From positions 186,001 through 250,000 of the forward strand of contig NZ_UFQB01000002.1 in assembly GCF_900496965.1 (NCBI RefSeq): 64,000 bases of DNA, written 5' to 3'. The notes under the pieces were generated by a model. It had not been told where the DNA came from and did no database searches. It saw only the letters and a list, made by a program, of their open reading frames with translations. Shown here piece after piece: positions 8,488 through 16,840 of the stretch (the first letter of the stretch is position 1; each line of letters begins with the position of its first letter). This stretch comes from Achromobacter agilis. Lineage in GTDB: Bacteria > Pseudomonadota > Gammaproteobacteria > Burkholderiales > Burkholderiaceae_B. The position numbers and the translations under genes are program-made.

Positions 8488-9195
8488 CTATTCCTTCGTG
8501 GAATCGCTTACCAGGCGGTAGGCGATGGCGCCGATGATCGCGCCAGCGATGGGCGCAACCCAGAACAGCCACAGTTGCTCCACCGCCCAGCCGCCCACGA
8601 ACAGCGCGGGCGCGGTGGAACGGGCCGGATTGACCGACGTGTTCGTGACCGGGATGCTGATCAAATGGATGAGCGTGAGGGCCAGGCCGATCGGAATCGC
8701 CGCGAATCCGGCGGGCGCGCGCTTGCTGGTGGCGCCCAGGATCACGAACAGGAAACCTGCGGTCATGACGATTTCCGTCACCAGCGCGGACACCATCGAG
8801 TACTTGCCGGGCGAATACTCGCCGTAGCCGTTGGCCGCGAAGTGGCTGGCCTTGAGATCGAACCCCAGCTTGCCGCTGGCAATGCACGCCAGCACCGCGG
8901 CCGCCGCGATGGCGCCCAGCACCTGCGCGATGACATAAGGCGCGATTTCCTTGGCGGGGAAACGGCCGCCCGCCACCAACCCGACCGTGACCGCCGGATT
9001 GAAATGGCCGCCCGAGATATGGCCTACCGCGAACGCCATGGTCAGCACCGTCAGGCCGAACGCCAGCGCCACGCCGGCAAAGCCGATGCCCAGTTCCGGG
9101 AAGCCCGCCGCCAGCACCGCGGCGCCGCAACCGCCCAGTACCAGCCAGAATGTGCCAAAGAACTCCGCGCCGCAACGCTTCGATAGCGAATACAT
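8488..9195 (-). CDS. aqpZ: Aquaporin Z water channel
   Basis: A 235-residue six-helix channel with both NPA half-helix motifs: GGHFNPAVT (Asn66-Ala68) and TSVNPARST (Asn189-Ala191). The selectivity-filter residues match water-selective AqpZ (Phe46, His177, Thr186, Arg192, each offset by three from E. coli Phe43, His174, Thr183, Arg189), so despite lying downstream of a glycerol-phosphate-type operon it is not a glycerol facilitator. The ATG at 9195 has GGGGAGAGGAA directly upstream. It is 212 bases from the end of glpP on the same strand and probably has its own promoter. Confidence 0.93.
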   Translation of the reverse strand: MYSLSKRCGAEFFGTFWLVLGGCGAAVLAAGFPELGIGFAGVALAFGLTVLTMAFAVGHISGGHFNPAVTVGLVAGGRFPAKEIAPYVIAQVLGAIAAAAVLACIASGKLGFDLKASHFAANGYGEYSPGKYSMVSALVTEIVMTAGFLFVILGATSKRAPAGFAAIPIGLALTLIHLISIPVTNTSVNPARSTAPALFVGGWAVEQLWLFWVAPIAGAIIGAIAYRLVSDSTKE

Positions 9196-9362
9196 TTCCT
9201 CTCCCCAAAAAACGAAAACCCAACGGTATCGCGAGGCGGGAACGGCAACATTAAAGCAATGCAAATTTTGACATTTCTTGTACGCAGCCAAGCACCGGCA
9301 TCCCTGCCTCAAGCAAGGTAACGTCGCGGGGCCGGCTCGGGCATCGTCCGGACGGATTAACC

Positions 9363-9399
9363 GTACCCGGGTACGCAACGCTCCAATAGCATACCCGGG
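9363..9399 (-). terminator. Inverted repeats downstream of glpP
   Basis: CCCGGGTA (9366-9373) and TACCCGGG (9392-9399) form an 8-bp stem around an 18-base loop, just past the glpP stop codon. The left arm lies inside a perfect 12-base palindrome, GTACCCGGGTAC (9363-9374). There is no strong T-run, so if it ends the operon it would be an imperfect terminator. Confidence 0.35.
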
Positions 9400-9407
9400 G
9401 ACGGCGC

Positions 9408-9992
9408 TCAATGCTTGAGCAGTTTCGGGTCCAGGCTCCACAAGGCATGGTCGCTGGTGGACACCCCCACCGCGCCGTGCTGCATAGCGCGGCCGACGTC
9501 CCCCTCATTGCAGACGAACCCCGATGCGACGATGGGCGGAAGCGCCTTCAGGTCCTGCGAGGCCATATGCGAGAGCATCGGCGCGGGCATCAGCTGCACC
9601 AGGTTGGGATCGCTCTGCTCCAGGGCTTTCACGCTGCGGGGCCAGGTCGAACGATCCGTCACGAACACCTTCTGCATCGTCACCATGCCCGCCCGGTTGG
9701 CCCGCTGGATGGTCGCCACCCGCGTGGAAACCAGGCTCGCCACGCCGATATCGGCCAGGTACTCGACGCCGCCCTTGTCCTGCGACAGGCCTTCGCAGCT
9801 GTCGATATTGACGATGACGTACTTCCCCGCCCGGTTCAGCGCGGAGATCACCGGCGCAAGCTTGCGCAGTTCCACATTGGCGACGATGGCGATCTCGGCG
9901 ACGCTGCCCACGAAGGTGTTGATCTGCTCAACCCCGTACAACGTCGCTATGACCGGATGGCGCGCCAGGCATGCCCCGAATGATCTGTCCAT
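9408..9992 (-). CDS. glpP: Glycerol-3-phosphate-responsive antiterminator GlpP
   Basis: A 194-residue TIM-barrel-type protein that reads like B. subtilis GlpP along its whole length: [36 protein letters not shown] and [17 protein letters not shown] with [10 protein letters not shown] at the C-terminus. GlpP binds glycerol-3-phosphate and then lets RNA polymerase read through a terminator in the glpD leader mRNA. It is the last gene of the operon that starts at 16220, two bases after the previous stop. The operon leader carries an intrinsic terminator (16273-16305), the expected target. A GlpP in a Gram-negative of this group is unusual relative to the textbook repressor GlpR. Confidence 0.88.
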   Translation of the reverse strand: MDRSFGACLARHPVIATLYGVEQINTFVGSVAEIAIVANVELRKLAPVISALNRAGKYVIVNIDSCEGLSQDKGGVEYLADIGVASLVSTRVATIQRANRAGMVTMQKVFVTDRSTWPRSVKALEQSDPNLVQLMPAPMLSHMASQDLKALPPIVASGFVCNEGDVGRAMQHGAVGVSTSDHALWSLDPKLLKH

Positions 9993-9994
9993 GG

Positions 9995-11551
9995 TTATCG
10001 CTTGCCCTGGTCGTAGAAGAGCTCGTCGCTCAGGCCGAGCTTTCCTGGGTTGAGGATGTTCTGCGGGTCCAGCGTGCGCTTGATCGCGCGCAGCACCTGG
10101 AAGCCGCTGCCCAGCGACGCCTCCATGTACGGCGCGCGCAGCAGGCCCACGCCGTGATGATGGCTGAGCGCCGCATTGTATTTAATCAGCACGGCATTGG
10201 CGGCATCCCACGCCTGGCGGTACCACTTGGCGCGCATCTCCACTTCCACTTCGCCGCGCAGGGAAAAATACAGGCAGGCGCCATCGACGTAGGCATGCGA
10301 CTGGTGCGCCGAGCCGGCCAGGGTGCCAGGGACCGCGTTGATGGCGTTCACCACCTCGGCGTAGATCTCCGGCAGATCGCTCCAGCGTCCCGACATCTCC
10401 AGCGTATCCGCGACAAAGCCCGGGCTGCGCTTGAACCCCTCAGCGCTTTTGCCCGTGAGGTAGCGGGTGTCGAGCCAGCGTTCGAAAACCGCCGCGCCAT
10501 CGAGCTTTTCGCCCATTTCCTCGCACACGCCTTCGCTGATCGCCATGACGGCGTCCACGATCTGGCGCGCGCCCTCGTCGGCCACCAGCAGCACGTTGAG
10601 ATCCGGCCGGTTGAACTGCACGCCGCTTTCCAGTTCGTCGTACAGGCGCAGCGCCGCCGGATTCGCGCCGCGCTGCATAATTTCGCGGCAGGCCTCCAGG
10701 CCGATGGCGAACGTCTTGAAGCCATAAGCGATCGCGCGGCCGTAGTCCGGCAGGCGATGCAGTTTGAAGCGGACGCGCACGATGACGCCCAGCGTGCCTT
10801 CCGAACCGATGAACACCTGCTGCAGGTCGGATCCCAGCGCCGCGCGCGAGTAGCCTCCCACGGTGATCAGGCTGCCGTCGGCCAACACCACGTCCATGCC
10901 GAACACCATGTCTTCGATCTTGCCGTAGCGGGTCGACAGCTGCCCGGCGCCGCGGCAGGCGACCCAGCCGCCCACCGTGCTGATGCCGAACGACGACGGC
11001 CAGTGCCCCATCGTCAGGCCGTACTCGCCCTGGATGGTCTGCTCGAACACATCGCCGAACATGCCGGCCTCGACTTCCACGATCTGGCTTTCCCGGTCCA
11101 CGCCGACCAGCCGGTTCAGCTCGCAGACGTCGAGCACGATGCCGCCGCGCACCGGCAGCGCAGCGCCCGTCACGTTGCTGCGGCCCGCCGACACGGTCAC
11201 GGGCATGGCGGCCGCATTCGCGATGCGCATCACCGCCTGGACCTGCTCGACCGTGGATACCCTGACGATGGCCGCGTGCGGCGTCGCCGGCTTGCCGGCG
11301 GTCTCCGTCATCATCGAGCCCGCCCACCAGTCGCGGGTCCAGGCGACGACATCGGCGGTAGCGGTCAGCACGTCGTCCGACACGCCCCGCAAAGCCTCCA
11401 CGAGCTCGGCGGACACGCGCACCGGATCGCGCTGCAGGCCGGGCTCCGTTCCCGTCTGCGCCAGCGTTGCCGCATAGGCCGGCGGGGTGTGCGCGCCGAC
11501 GACGTACTTGCCGCGGTTGTAGCCGCGCTTGATGGCTTCTTTACTGATCAT
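9995..11551 (-). CDS. FAD-linked oxidase, alkyldihydroxyacetonephosphate-synthase-like
   Basis: A 518-residue flavoprotein of the vanillyl-alcohol oxidase/PCMH fold. The FAD domain shows SAGRSNVTGAALP, then GHWPSSFGISTVGGW and YGKIEDMV, the stretch by which alkyl-DHAP synthase (AGPS) is recognised. The C-terminal substrate domain ends with DGACLYFSLRG and SHHHGVGLLR (residues 463-472), matching the catalytic histidines of AGPS. AGPS swaps the acyl chain of acyl-DHAP for a fatty alcohol; bacterial relatives in catabolic operons are mostly uncharacterised, so another alcohol or lactate-type oxidation is possible. The start codon directly abuts the stop of the GlpD-like gene (TAAATG), so translation is coupled. 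Confidence 0.82.
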   Translation of the reverse strand: MISKEAIKRGYNRGKYVVGAHTPPAYAATLAQTGTEPGLQRDPVRVSAELVEALRGVSDDVLTATADVVAWTRDWWAGSMMTETAGKPATPHAAIVRVSTVEQVQAVMRIANAAAMPVTVSAGRSNVTGAALPVRGGIVLDVCELNRLVGVDRESQIVEVEAGMFGDVFEQTIQGEYGLTMGHWPSSFGISTVGGWVACRGAGQLSTRYGKIEDMVFGMDVVLADGSLITVGGYSRAALGSDLQQVFIGSEGTLGVIVRVRFKLHRLPDYGRAIAYGFKTFAIGLEACREIMQRGANPAALRLYDELESGVQFNRPDLNVLLVADEGARQIVDAVMAISEGVCEEMGEKLDGAAVFERWLDTRYLTGKSAEGFKRSPGFVADTLEMSGRWSDLPEIYAEVVNAINAVPGTLAGSAHQSHAYVDGACLYFSLRGEVEVEMRAKWYRQAWDAANAVLIKYNAALSHHHGVGLLRAPYMEASLGSGFQVLRAIKRTLDPQNILNPGKLGLSDELFYDQGKR

Positions 11552-13228
11552 TTACTGGTCTCCCATGAGTATGGATTTTTCGTGCTTGATGGCGGCGAGG
11601 TAGTCGTTCACCTGCCGCGCGATAACGCTTTCCGGCAAGCCGAGCTCTGCCTGCAATATCTGGCCGACCCGCGCGGCGGCGCGGGCCGAGGCATCGCGCG
11701 CCATCAGGCGCGCCCGCGTGCGGCGCGACAGCACGTCTTCGACAGTGCCGGCCAGCTCATGCCGCGCCGCATAGACGACCTCGGCCTCGGTGTAGGGCAA
11801 GCCCTCGACGATCGGCTTGAGCAGCGCTGGCGCCTGTTCCAGGATGTCGCTGACGAAGCGCGCCTCGGTGCCGTAGCGCTCGCCCAGATGGGCGGACAGG
11901 CCGCCCGAGGCCACGATGGCCTGCGGGTCGTAGCCCGCCGCGCCCAGCAGATAGGCGCGCGGCGTCTGGCACTTTCCGATCTTGCCGATGACCCGCTGCG
12001 CGGCGTCGATCGTCTGCTCGGCCATGTGGCGCGATGTCGTGAGCTTGCCGCCGACCACCGTGACCAGGCCGTCGTCCGCCACACGGATGACGTGGTTGCG
12101 CTTGATCTCCAGCGTCTTCCCCCCTGGGGGCGCGACCAGCGGGCGGCAGCCCGCGATGCTGCCCACGGCGTCCTCGGCGCGCAGGTCGACCTTCAATGCC
12201 GACCGGGCCCCTTCGAGCAGGAAATCCAGCTCGCGCCGCGTGCAGTACACGTCGTCGAGATCGCCCTCGTAGTCTTCATCCGTGGTGCCCAGATACGACA
12301 GATCGCCCCAGCGCGTGATCGTGGCGCGGCGGCTGCGGCCGGGAACCGGGATGGTCACGGTGCAATCGTTGCGCACCTTCAGCCAGGGCACGGCCACGTG
12401 CACCCCCTTGGCCGGCCGGACATTCAGCGCTGACGCATCGCCCTGCTTTGCGCCGCTCCAATCGCGCAACCAGACGCCCGTCGCCATGACGACCACCCCG
12501 GCGCGCGCGCGTATCTCCCGCTGGCCGGCCTGGACGATGACGCCATCGACCTTGCCCTGGCCGTTGCGCGTGATCTCGACGGCCTTGGCATGGTTGACGA
12601 CGGCGGCCCCGTGAAAGGCGGCGGTGCGCGCGACGGCCAACGTCAGGCGCGCATCGTCCACCCGCGCATCGAAATACAGGAAGCCGCCAAGCAGCCCTTC
12701 CTCCTTGAAGGTCGGGCAGTGCGAGAGCACCTCGGCCGGCGTCAGCTTCTGGTGCAGGATGCCCTCGCGCCAGCCGCCCGCCATGTCGTACGTCCAGAGC
12801 AGGCTTTCAAAGGCCTTGGACAGGCGCTTGTCGAACACGCCGTCCTTTTCCAGGATCGGAAAGAGAAACGGCAGCCGCTGCACAAGATGGCGGGCATTGC
12901 GCCGCAGCCGCTGGCGTTCGTGCAGCGAATGGCGCACCAGGCCGAGATTTCCTTGCTCGATATAGCGCAAGCCGCCGTGCACCATCTTCGAGGATTTGGA
13001 GGACGTGCCGGAGGCGAAATCGTCCTTCTCGATGACGGCGGCGCGATAGCCTCGCAGGCTCGCGTCCAAGGCCGCGTAGACGCCGGTGATGCCGCCCCCG
13101 ACGATGATGATGTCGAAATATTCGGATTCCAACCGGTCCAGCTGTTCCTGCCGATTCAGGCGCAATGGTTCGGTGCGGGTCATTTCAGCCCGGTCCTTCC
13201 TGGGCTTTCTGGATAGCCACCCGATCAT
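11552..13228 (-). CDS. glpD: Glycerol-3-phosphate dehydrogenase/oxidase family flavoprotein
   Basis: The 558-residue protein has a Rossmann FAD site IIVGGGITG (about residues 41-49) and the GlpD landmarks FASGTSSKSSKMVHGGLRY, YLGTTDEDYEGD, AGCRPL and VVGGKLTT. In GlpD the Arg of the RPL motif and the Lys of GGKLTT contact the phosphate of glycerol-3-phosphate; both are kept. It would oxidise glycerol-3-phosphate, or a close polyol phosphate, to the ketone and pass electrons to quinone at the membrane. The ATG at 13228 overlaps the kinase stop (ATGA); an in-frame ATG at 13183 is an alternative. The N-terminal tail is longer than in E. coli GlpD. Confidence 0.88.
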   Translation of the reverse strand: MIGWLSRKPRKDRAEMTRTEPLRLNRQEQLDRLESEYFDIIIVGGGITGVYAALDASLRGYRAAVIEKDDFASGTSSKSSKMVHGGLRYIEQGNLGLVRHSLHERQRLRRNARHLVQRLPFLFPILEKDGVFDKRLSKAFESLLWTYDMAGGWREGILHQKLTPAEVLSHCPTFKEEGLLGGFLYFDARVDDARLTLAVARTAAFHGAAVVNHAKAVEITRNGQGKVDGVIVQAGQREIRARAGVVVMATGVWLRDWSGAKQGDASALNVRPAKGVHVAVPWLKVRNDCTVTIPVPGRSRRATITRWGDLSYLGTTDEDYEGDLDDVYCTRRELDFLLEGARSALKVDLRAEDAVGSIAGCRPLVAPPGGKTLEIKRNHVIRVADDGLVTVVGGKLTTSRHMAEQTIDAAQRVIGKIGKCQTPRAYLLGAAGYDPQAIVASGGLSAHLGERYGTEARFVSDILEQAPALLKPIVEGLPYTEAEVVYAARHELAGTVEDVLSRRTRARLMARDASARAAARVGQILQAELGLPESVIARQVNDYLAAIKHEKSILMGDQ

Positions 13229-14766
13229 TTTTCCAAGACCTCCTCTTTGTCCCGCTTGAATTGCCCTGCGTGCTCCAGCTCCGACGCGACCCGCGAATGC
13301 CACAGCCCGCGCCGCCGCACCCGTTCACCCTCATCCAGCAACGGCTGGAACACCGCGTCGGTCACCGTCGTCTTGCGCGCCTCCTGCAGCGACTCCCACA
13401 GCAGGCCGGACGACCCGGCCAGGAACGCCGCGCCGCGCAGGCTGGCGCGGTCGGCCTCCTGCATGCGGCGGATGGGAATGCCGATCAGATCCGCCTGGAT
13501 CTGCAACAGCGCATCGCTGCCGGACAGCCCTCCTCCCACGACCAGTTCGCATACGCGCACCCCCGATACCGCTTCGTCGGCCTCGATGCAGCTGGCGACC
13601 GAGTGCGCGATGCCTTCCAGAATGGCGTAGGCCACTTCGGCCTGCGTGGTGGCCATCGAGACGCCCGTCAGCGAGGCGCGCGCCGCCGCCTCCATCCTGG
13701 GAACGCGCAGGCCCGTCAGGGCCGGCACGAAGGTCACGCCCCGCGACGAATCGACGGTGGCCGCCAGGGCGCTGATTTCCCGCGCATCCTTGAACCACTT
13801 CAGTTTTTCGCAGACCCAGTTCAGGGCCGAGCCGGTCGTCGCGACGAAAGTCTCGACGGCGAAGTGGGAAACGCCGTCCTGGCGGCGCGCCGTCATCGTC
13901 AGCGATCCTTCGAACAGGCCGTCGTTCACCGGCGGTTCCGGACCGATGATCAAGTCCACGAAGCTGCCCGTGCCATGCACGCACATGGCCTGGCCCCTAT
14001 CCAGGCAGCCCAGCCCCACCGCGCCCGCATGCTGGTCGCCCGCCGACGCCAGTATCGGCACGTCGATGCCGAGCACCTCCATGCGCGTACGCCCGAAATC
14101 GTCGGCGTCCTGGCGCAAGCCCGGCAACAGCTCGACCGGAAAGCCCAGCGTGGCGAGCCAGTCCAGGTGGTAACGGTGCCCGGCCAGCACGTAGGCGCCG
14201 GCGGACGTGGCGTTGGTGGGTGTGGTCACGCATTCGCGCCGCTGCGAGAAATGCCACAGCAGCCAGCTGTCAACGGTGCCGAACGCCAGGCGCCGCTCGC
14301 GCCAGGCATCGGCCACCTGCGGCGTCTCCCTGATGTGGTGCGCGGCCCAGAGATAGAGCGAGCGCACGCCGACGGGACGCCCCACGTGCGCCAGCAAGCG
14401 CTGGTCCCATTGCGGCGCCAGTTCGTCCAGTTCGTCCACATAGCGCGTGTCCTGCCACACCATGGCCGGCACCAACGCCCGGCCGCTCTGCGTATCCCAC
14501 AACACGGCGGTCGCGCGCTGCGTGGCGATCGCCAGCGCGGCGATCTCCTGCCCCTGCCCCCGCGCCTGGGCGATCGCGCTGCGGCACACCTCGATCGTCT
14601 TCTCCAGGATGACGTTGGCGTCCTGCTCGACCACGCCCGGCCGGGGCGTCTGCACCTGCAGCGCCAAATATTCCAGGCACGACACATGGCCGTCGGCCGA
14701 CACGGTGGCCGCGCGGGTGCCGGACGTGCCTTCGTCTATGGCCAGAATCACTTTGTTGGTCGTCAT
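13225..14766 (-). CDS. FGGY-family carbohydrate (polyol) kinase
   Basis: A 513-residue two-domain sugar kinase with N-terminal AIDEGTSGTRAA (phosphate loop, residues 10-20), GTVDSWLLW, SAGDQHAGAVG with the catalytic base Asp244, and VHGTGSF. It resembles glycerol kinase overall, but residues that hold glycerol differ: the QRE triplet of GlpK is QRA here (Arg84, Ala85), the FSGTK loop is replaced, and GAPYWDP is VPRMEAA. ATP-dependent phosphorylation of a polyol other than glycerol is therefore likely. It overlaps the transporter gene by ATGA upstream and the GlpD-like gene by ATGA downstream. Confidence 0.85.
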   Translation of the reverse strand: MTTNKVILAIDEGTSGTRAATVSADGHVSCLEYLALQVQTPRPGVVEQDANVILEKTIEVCRSAIAQARGQGQEIAALAIATQRATAVLWDTQSGRALVPAMVWQDTRYVDELDELAPQWDQRLLAHVGRPVGVRSLYLWAAHHIRETPQVADAWRERRLAFGTVDSWLLWHFSQRRECVTTPTNATSAGAYVLAGHRYHLDWLATLGFPVELLPGLRQDADDFGRTRMEVLGIDVPILASAGDQHAGAVGLGCLDRGQAMCVHGTGSFVDLIIGPEPPVNDGLFEGSLTMTARRQDGVSHFAVETFVATTGSALNWVCEKLKWFKDAREISALAATVDSSRGVTFVPALTGLRVPRMEAAARASLTGVSMATTQAEVAYAILEGIAHSVASCIEADEAVSGVRVCELVVGGGLSGSDALLQIQADLIGIPIRRMQEADRASLRGAAFLAGSSGLLWESLQEARKTTVTDAVFQPLLDEGERVRRRGLWHSRVASELEHAGQFKRDKEEVLEK

Positions 14767-16220
14767 CGCGCGGCTTTTCCGATAGCGGGATCCAGGGTGG
14801 ACGGCGCCGCATCGTCCTTGAATTGCGGAGCGTCGGCCTCGGTATCCGGGTTGATCGTGGTGCGTGTCGGATCCCACTTGATGACGAAGCAAATGATGCT
14901 CGCCACCAGGGGAACGATCGACAGGATCAGGAACGTCTTTTCCAGGCCGTAGCTCTCCCGGAAAATCGGAAAGACCAGCAACCCGACCGCCGCGCCGATG
15001 GAGCCCAGCGCGCCGATGATGCCGTTCGCGCCGGCCCGCAGCTCTCCGCGGAACGACAGCGACGACAGGCTCTTGCCATTGGCGCCAGGGCCGCCCGAAT
15101 GGAACAGGATGAACAGCGACGGCACCACGACGGCCAGCCACAGCGGCATCTTGCCGTGGAAGGTTCCCAGGATCAGCAGCATCAGGAACACCGCGGCGAA
15201 CCCGAACGCGGAGGCGCGCCGCAGGCCGAGCTTGCGTCCGATGAAGGGCGACAGGAACCCGCCGAAAATGCCGAAGATGTTGAACACCAGCGCGCCGATC
15301 GTCGCGTAGACGAAGTCCTTGCCGAACAGGGCCGCGCTGATCAGGGGCAGATACCAGCCCACCGCGAAGTACTGGATCGACTGGCCGATCTGCACGGTGG
15401 CGGCCAGTATCGTGCGGGGCAGGTACACGCCGCGGAAGATCAGCAGCACGTTGGCCAGGCCGCGCCTGGCCTGGTTCATGACCGGCACGCGCTCCTCGAC
15501 CGGCGCGGCGGCGAAGGTCTGGCCGTAGATGCGGGTCATCGCCGCAGCGGCTTCCACCACGCGTTCCTTGCGGGCCAGCCAGATGGGGCTTTCCACCATG
15601 TAGCTCACCTGCAGCACCAGAATGACGACGGCGAAGATGGCGGTGGCGGCGACCGAATAGCGCCAGATCGAATCGCCCACATCCCACGAGAAGAACAGCA
15701 GCGCCAGCAGCAGGTTCGCGCAAACGGCCGTGTACCACATGCCTTGCCAAGTATTGAGGCGGCTCTTGAGCTTGACGGGCGTGAACTCGGCCAGCACCGC
15801 CATCGCGATGGCGAAGTCGATGCCATAGGCGGCGCCCACGAAGAAGCGGCCCGCCAGAATGACTTCAAACGACGGCGCGAACACCACGAGCAGCGCGCCG
15901 ATGACGGCAAGCAGCTTGGCGATGATCAGCGGCCGTATGCGGCCCCACCGGTCCGCCATCCACCCGCCGATCGGGTTGAAGGCGATGGCCACCCACGATG
16001 CGAACGACGTCATCAGCGCGACCTGCTTCGCCGTGAGCGCCAGGTCGCGCGTCATGGGGCCCAGGCCCGCGCTCAGCGCCGAATTCGCGAATGCGTCGAG
16101 GAACAATCCACCCAGCGCCAGCCACCAGATGAGGCCAGCCCTGCCTACGATGCCCGGGCGTGAGTCGATGAAAGCGATGACATCGTCGATGCCACGTATT
16201 TTGACGGTCGATGATTGCAC
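14763..16220 (-). CDS. MFS transporter, sugar/polyol type
   Basis: A 485-residue permease with twelve predicted helices; the inter-helix loop GGWMADRWGRIRPL (about residues 80-93) and GRKLGLRR repeat the MFS loop motifs, and WLARKERVVEAAAAM follows helix 6 as in sugar porters and organic-anion symporters. As first gene of the kinase/flavoprotein operon it most likely imports the compound the kinase phosphorylates. The start is GTG at 16220 with GAGGAG about 7 bases upstream. That ribosome-binding site can pair with an upstream CCTCTT. No substrate can be read from the sequence. Confidence 0.85.
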   Translation of the reverse strand: MQSSTVKIRGIDDVIAFIDSRPGIVGRAGLIWWLALGGLFLDAFANSALSAGLGPMTRDLALTAKQVALMTSFASWVAIAFNPIGGWMADRWGRIRPLIIAKLLAVIGALLVVFAPSFEVILAGRFFVGAAYGIDFAIAMAVLAEFTPVKLKSRLNTWQGMWYTAVCANLLLALLFFSWDVGDSIWRYSVAATAIFAVVILVLQVSYMVESPIWLARKERVVEAAAAMTRIYGQTFAAAPVEERVPVMNQARRGLANVLLIFRGVYLPRTILAATVQIGQSIQYFAVGWYLPLISAALFGKDFVYATIGALVFNIFGIFGGFLSPFIGRKLGLRRASAFGFAAVFLMLLILGTFHGKMPLWLAVVVPSLFILFHSGGPGANGKSLSSLSFRGELRAGANGIIGALGSIGAAVGLLVFPIFRESYGLEKTFLILSIVPLVASIICFVIKWDPTRTTINPDTEADAPQFKDDAAPSTLDPAIGKAAR

Positions 16221-16228
16221 TGTTGTCT

Positions 16229-16254
16229 CCTCTTGGAATTATTTCTGTAAGAGG
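16229..16254 (-). promoter_or_regulatory. Leader stem covering the ribosome-binding site
   Basis: On the transcript, CCTCTT (16254-16249) can pair with AAGAGG (16234-16229) across a 14-base loop, hiding most of the Shine-Dalgarno of the first gene. The loop contains part of TTACAG (16250-16245), which is complementary to CTGTAA at the apex of the upstream terminator hairpin. The two elements could therefore compete or kiss. Confidence 0.4.
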
Positions 16255-16272
16255 TCGACGCAACGTGCACGC

Positions 16273-16305
16273 GATAAAAGACCATCTTACAGATGGTCTT
16301 TTATC
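16273..16305 (-). terminator. Intrinsic terminator in the leader of the GlpP operon (attenuator)
   Basis: GATAAAAGACCATC, a 5-base loop TGTAA, and GATGGTCTTTTATC form a perfect 14-bp stem on the minus-strand transcript, with an A-tract before and a U-tract after the GC-containing core. It lies 52 bases before the first start codon and about 10 nt after the likely transcription start. Uncontrolled, it would abort transcription at about 42 nt. This is the kind of element GlpP is known to override. Confidence 0.8.
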
Positions 16306-16320
16306 TAAATCTGTGCGGTG

Positions 16321-16349
16321 ACTTTATGGACTATCGGAGAAGGTGTCAA
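16321..16349 (-). promoter_or_regulatory. Strong sigma-70 promoter of the GlpP operon
   Basis: On the minus strand a full-consensus TTGACA (16344-16349) is followed by 17 bases and TAAAGT (16321-16326). Transcription would begin near A16314, so the RNA starts ACAGAU and enters the terminator hairpin almost at once. ACAGAU is itself complementary to AUCUGU in the left arm and loop of that hairpin. Confidence 0.75.
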
Positions 16350-16840
16350 GGAGGAAAAACACCAAGCGCCCTTTCCGGAGCAGGGCCCGTTCCTCCGCGT
16401 TCCGCCCGTCGGCTTGCAATATATATTTAAACAGGCATAGTACGGGCCATTCGAACAGTACGGCCCTGCCACGCGGGGCCTGGTCCGGCCGGCCGAGCAT
16501 GCTCTTGCGGCCGCGTCCGCGGTAGGAGTGCGCGCGATGTCTGATGTCCAGGACATGAATCCTCTTCATCAAAACAAGCGGGTGCCGTCGATCCCTGACG
16601 CAGCACCGCTTGCTGCCGCCTCGCCGCTTCTCCCCTCTCCGCACATCCCAAGCGCAATTGCGTCCGCCGCCATGCGGTAGCAACTAGCCGCGGCCATTCC
16701 CAGCGGAATCGGCCGTCCGGCTCCCTCTCCCATTCTTTTTCCGTTTCCCGTCTTTCGCGGCCGTTCGCGCCGTGAGGACGTTCATCGCGCAAACCCGTCA
16801 AGAGGCCGCCACACCCATCGACCGTCTCAAGGAGCGTCAC
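16350..16840. other. Intergenic region without a supported gene
   Basis: About 490 bases between the GlpP-operon promoter and the small gene at 16841. Minus-strand open frames here have no start signals or recognisable protein content. An AT-rich stretch around 16413-16436 (TTGCAA, then CATAGT after 16 bases on the plus strand) could be a weak promoter. I see no repeat, RNA gene or other structure. Confidence 0.4.

Noticed and set aside
8488-9195. Glycerol facilitator (GlpF) for the nearby GlpP operon
   Set aside because: The selectivity-filter residues Phe46, His177, Thr186 and Arg192 are those of water-selective AqpZ, and the gene is separated by 212 bases.
9971-12433. Very long plus-strand open frame opposite the flavoprotein genes
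   Set aside because: It is antisense to two well-recognised enzymes and is His/Arg/Ala-rich low-complexity, the usual shadow of high-GC coding sequence.
16273-16305. A metabolite riboswitch in the leader of the GlpP operon
   Set aside because: The leader before the terminator is only about 10 nt, too short for an aptamer; protein-dependent antitermination by GlpP explains it better.
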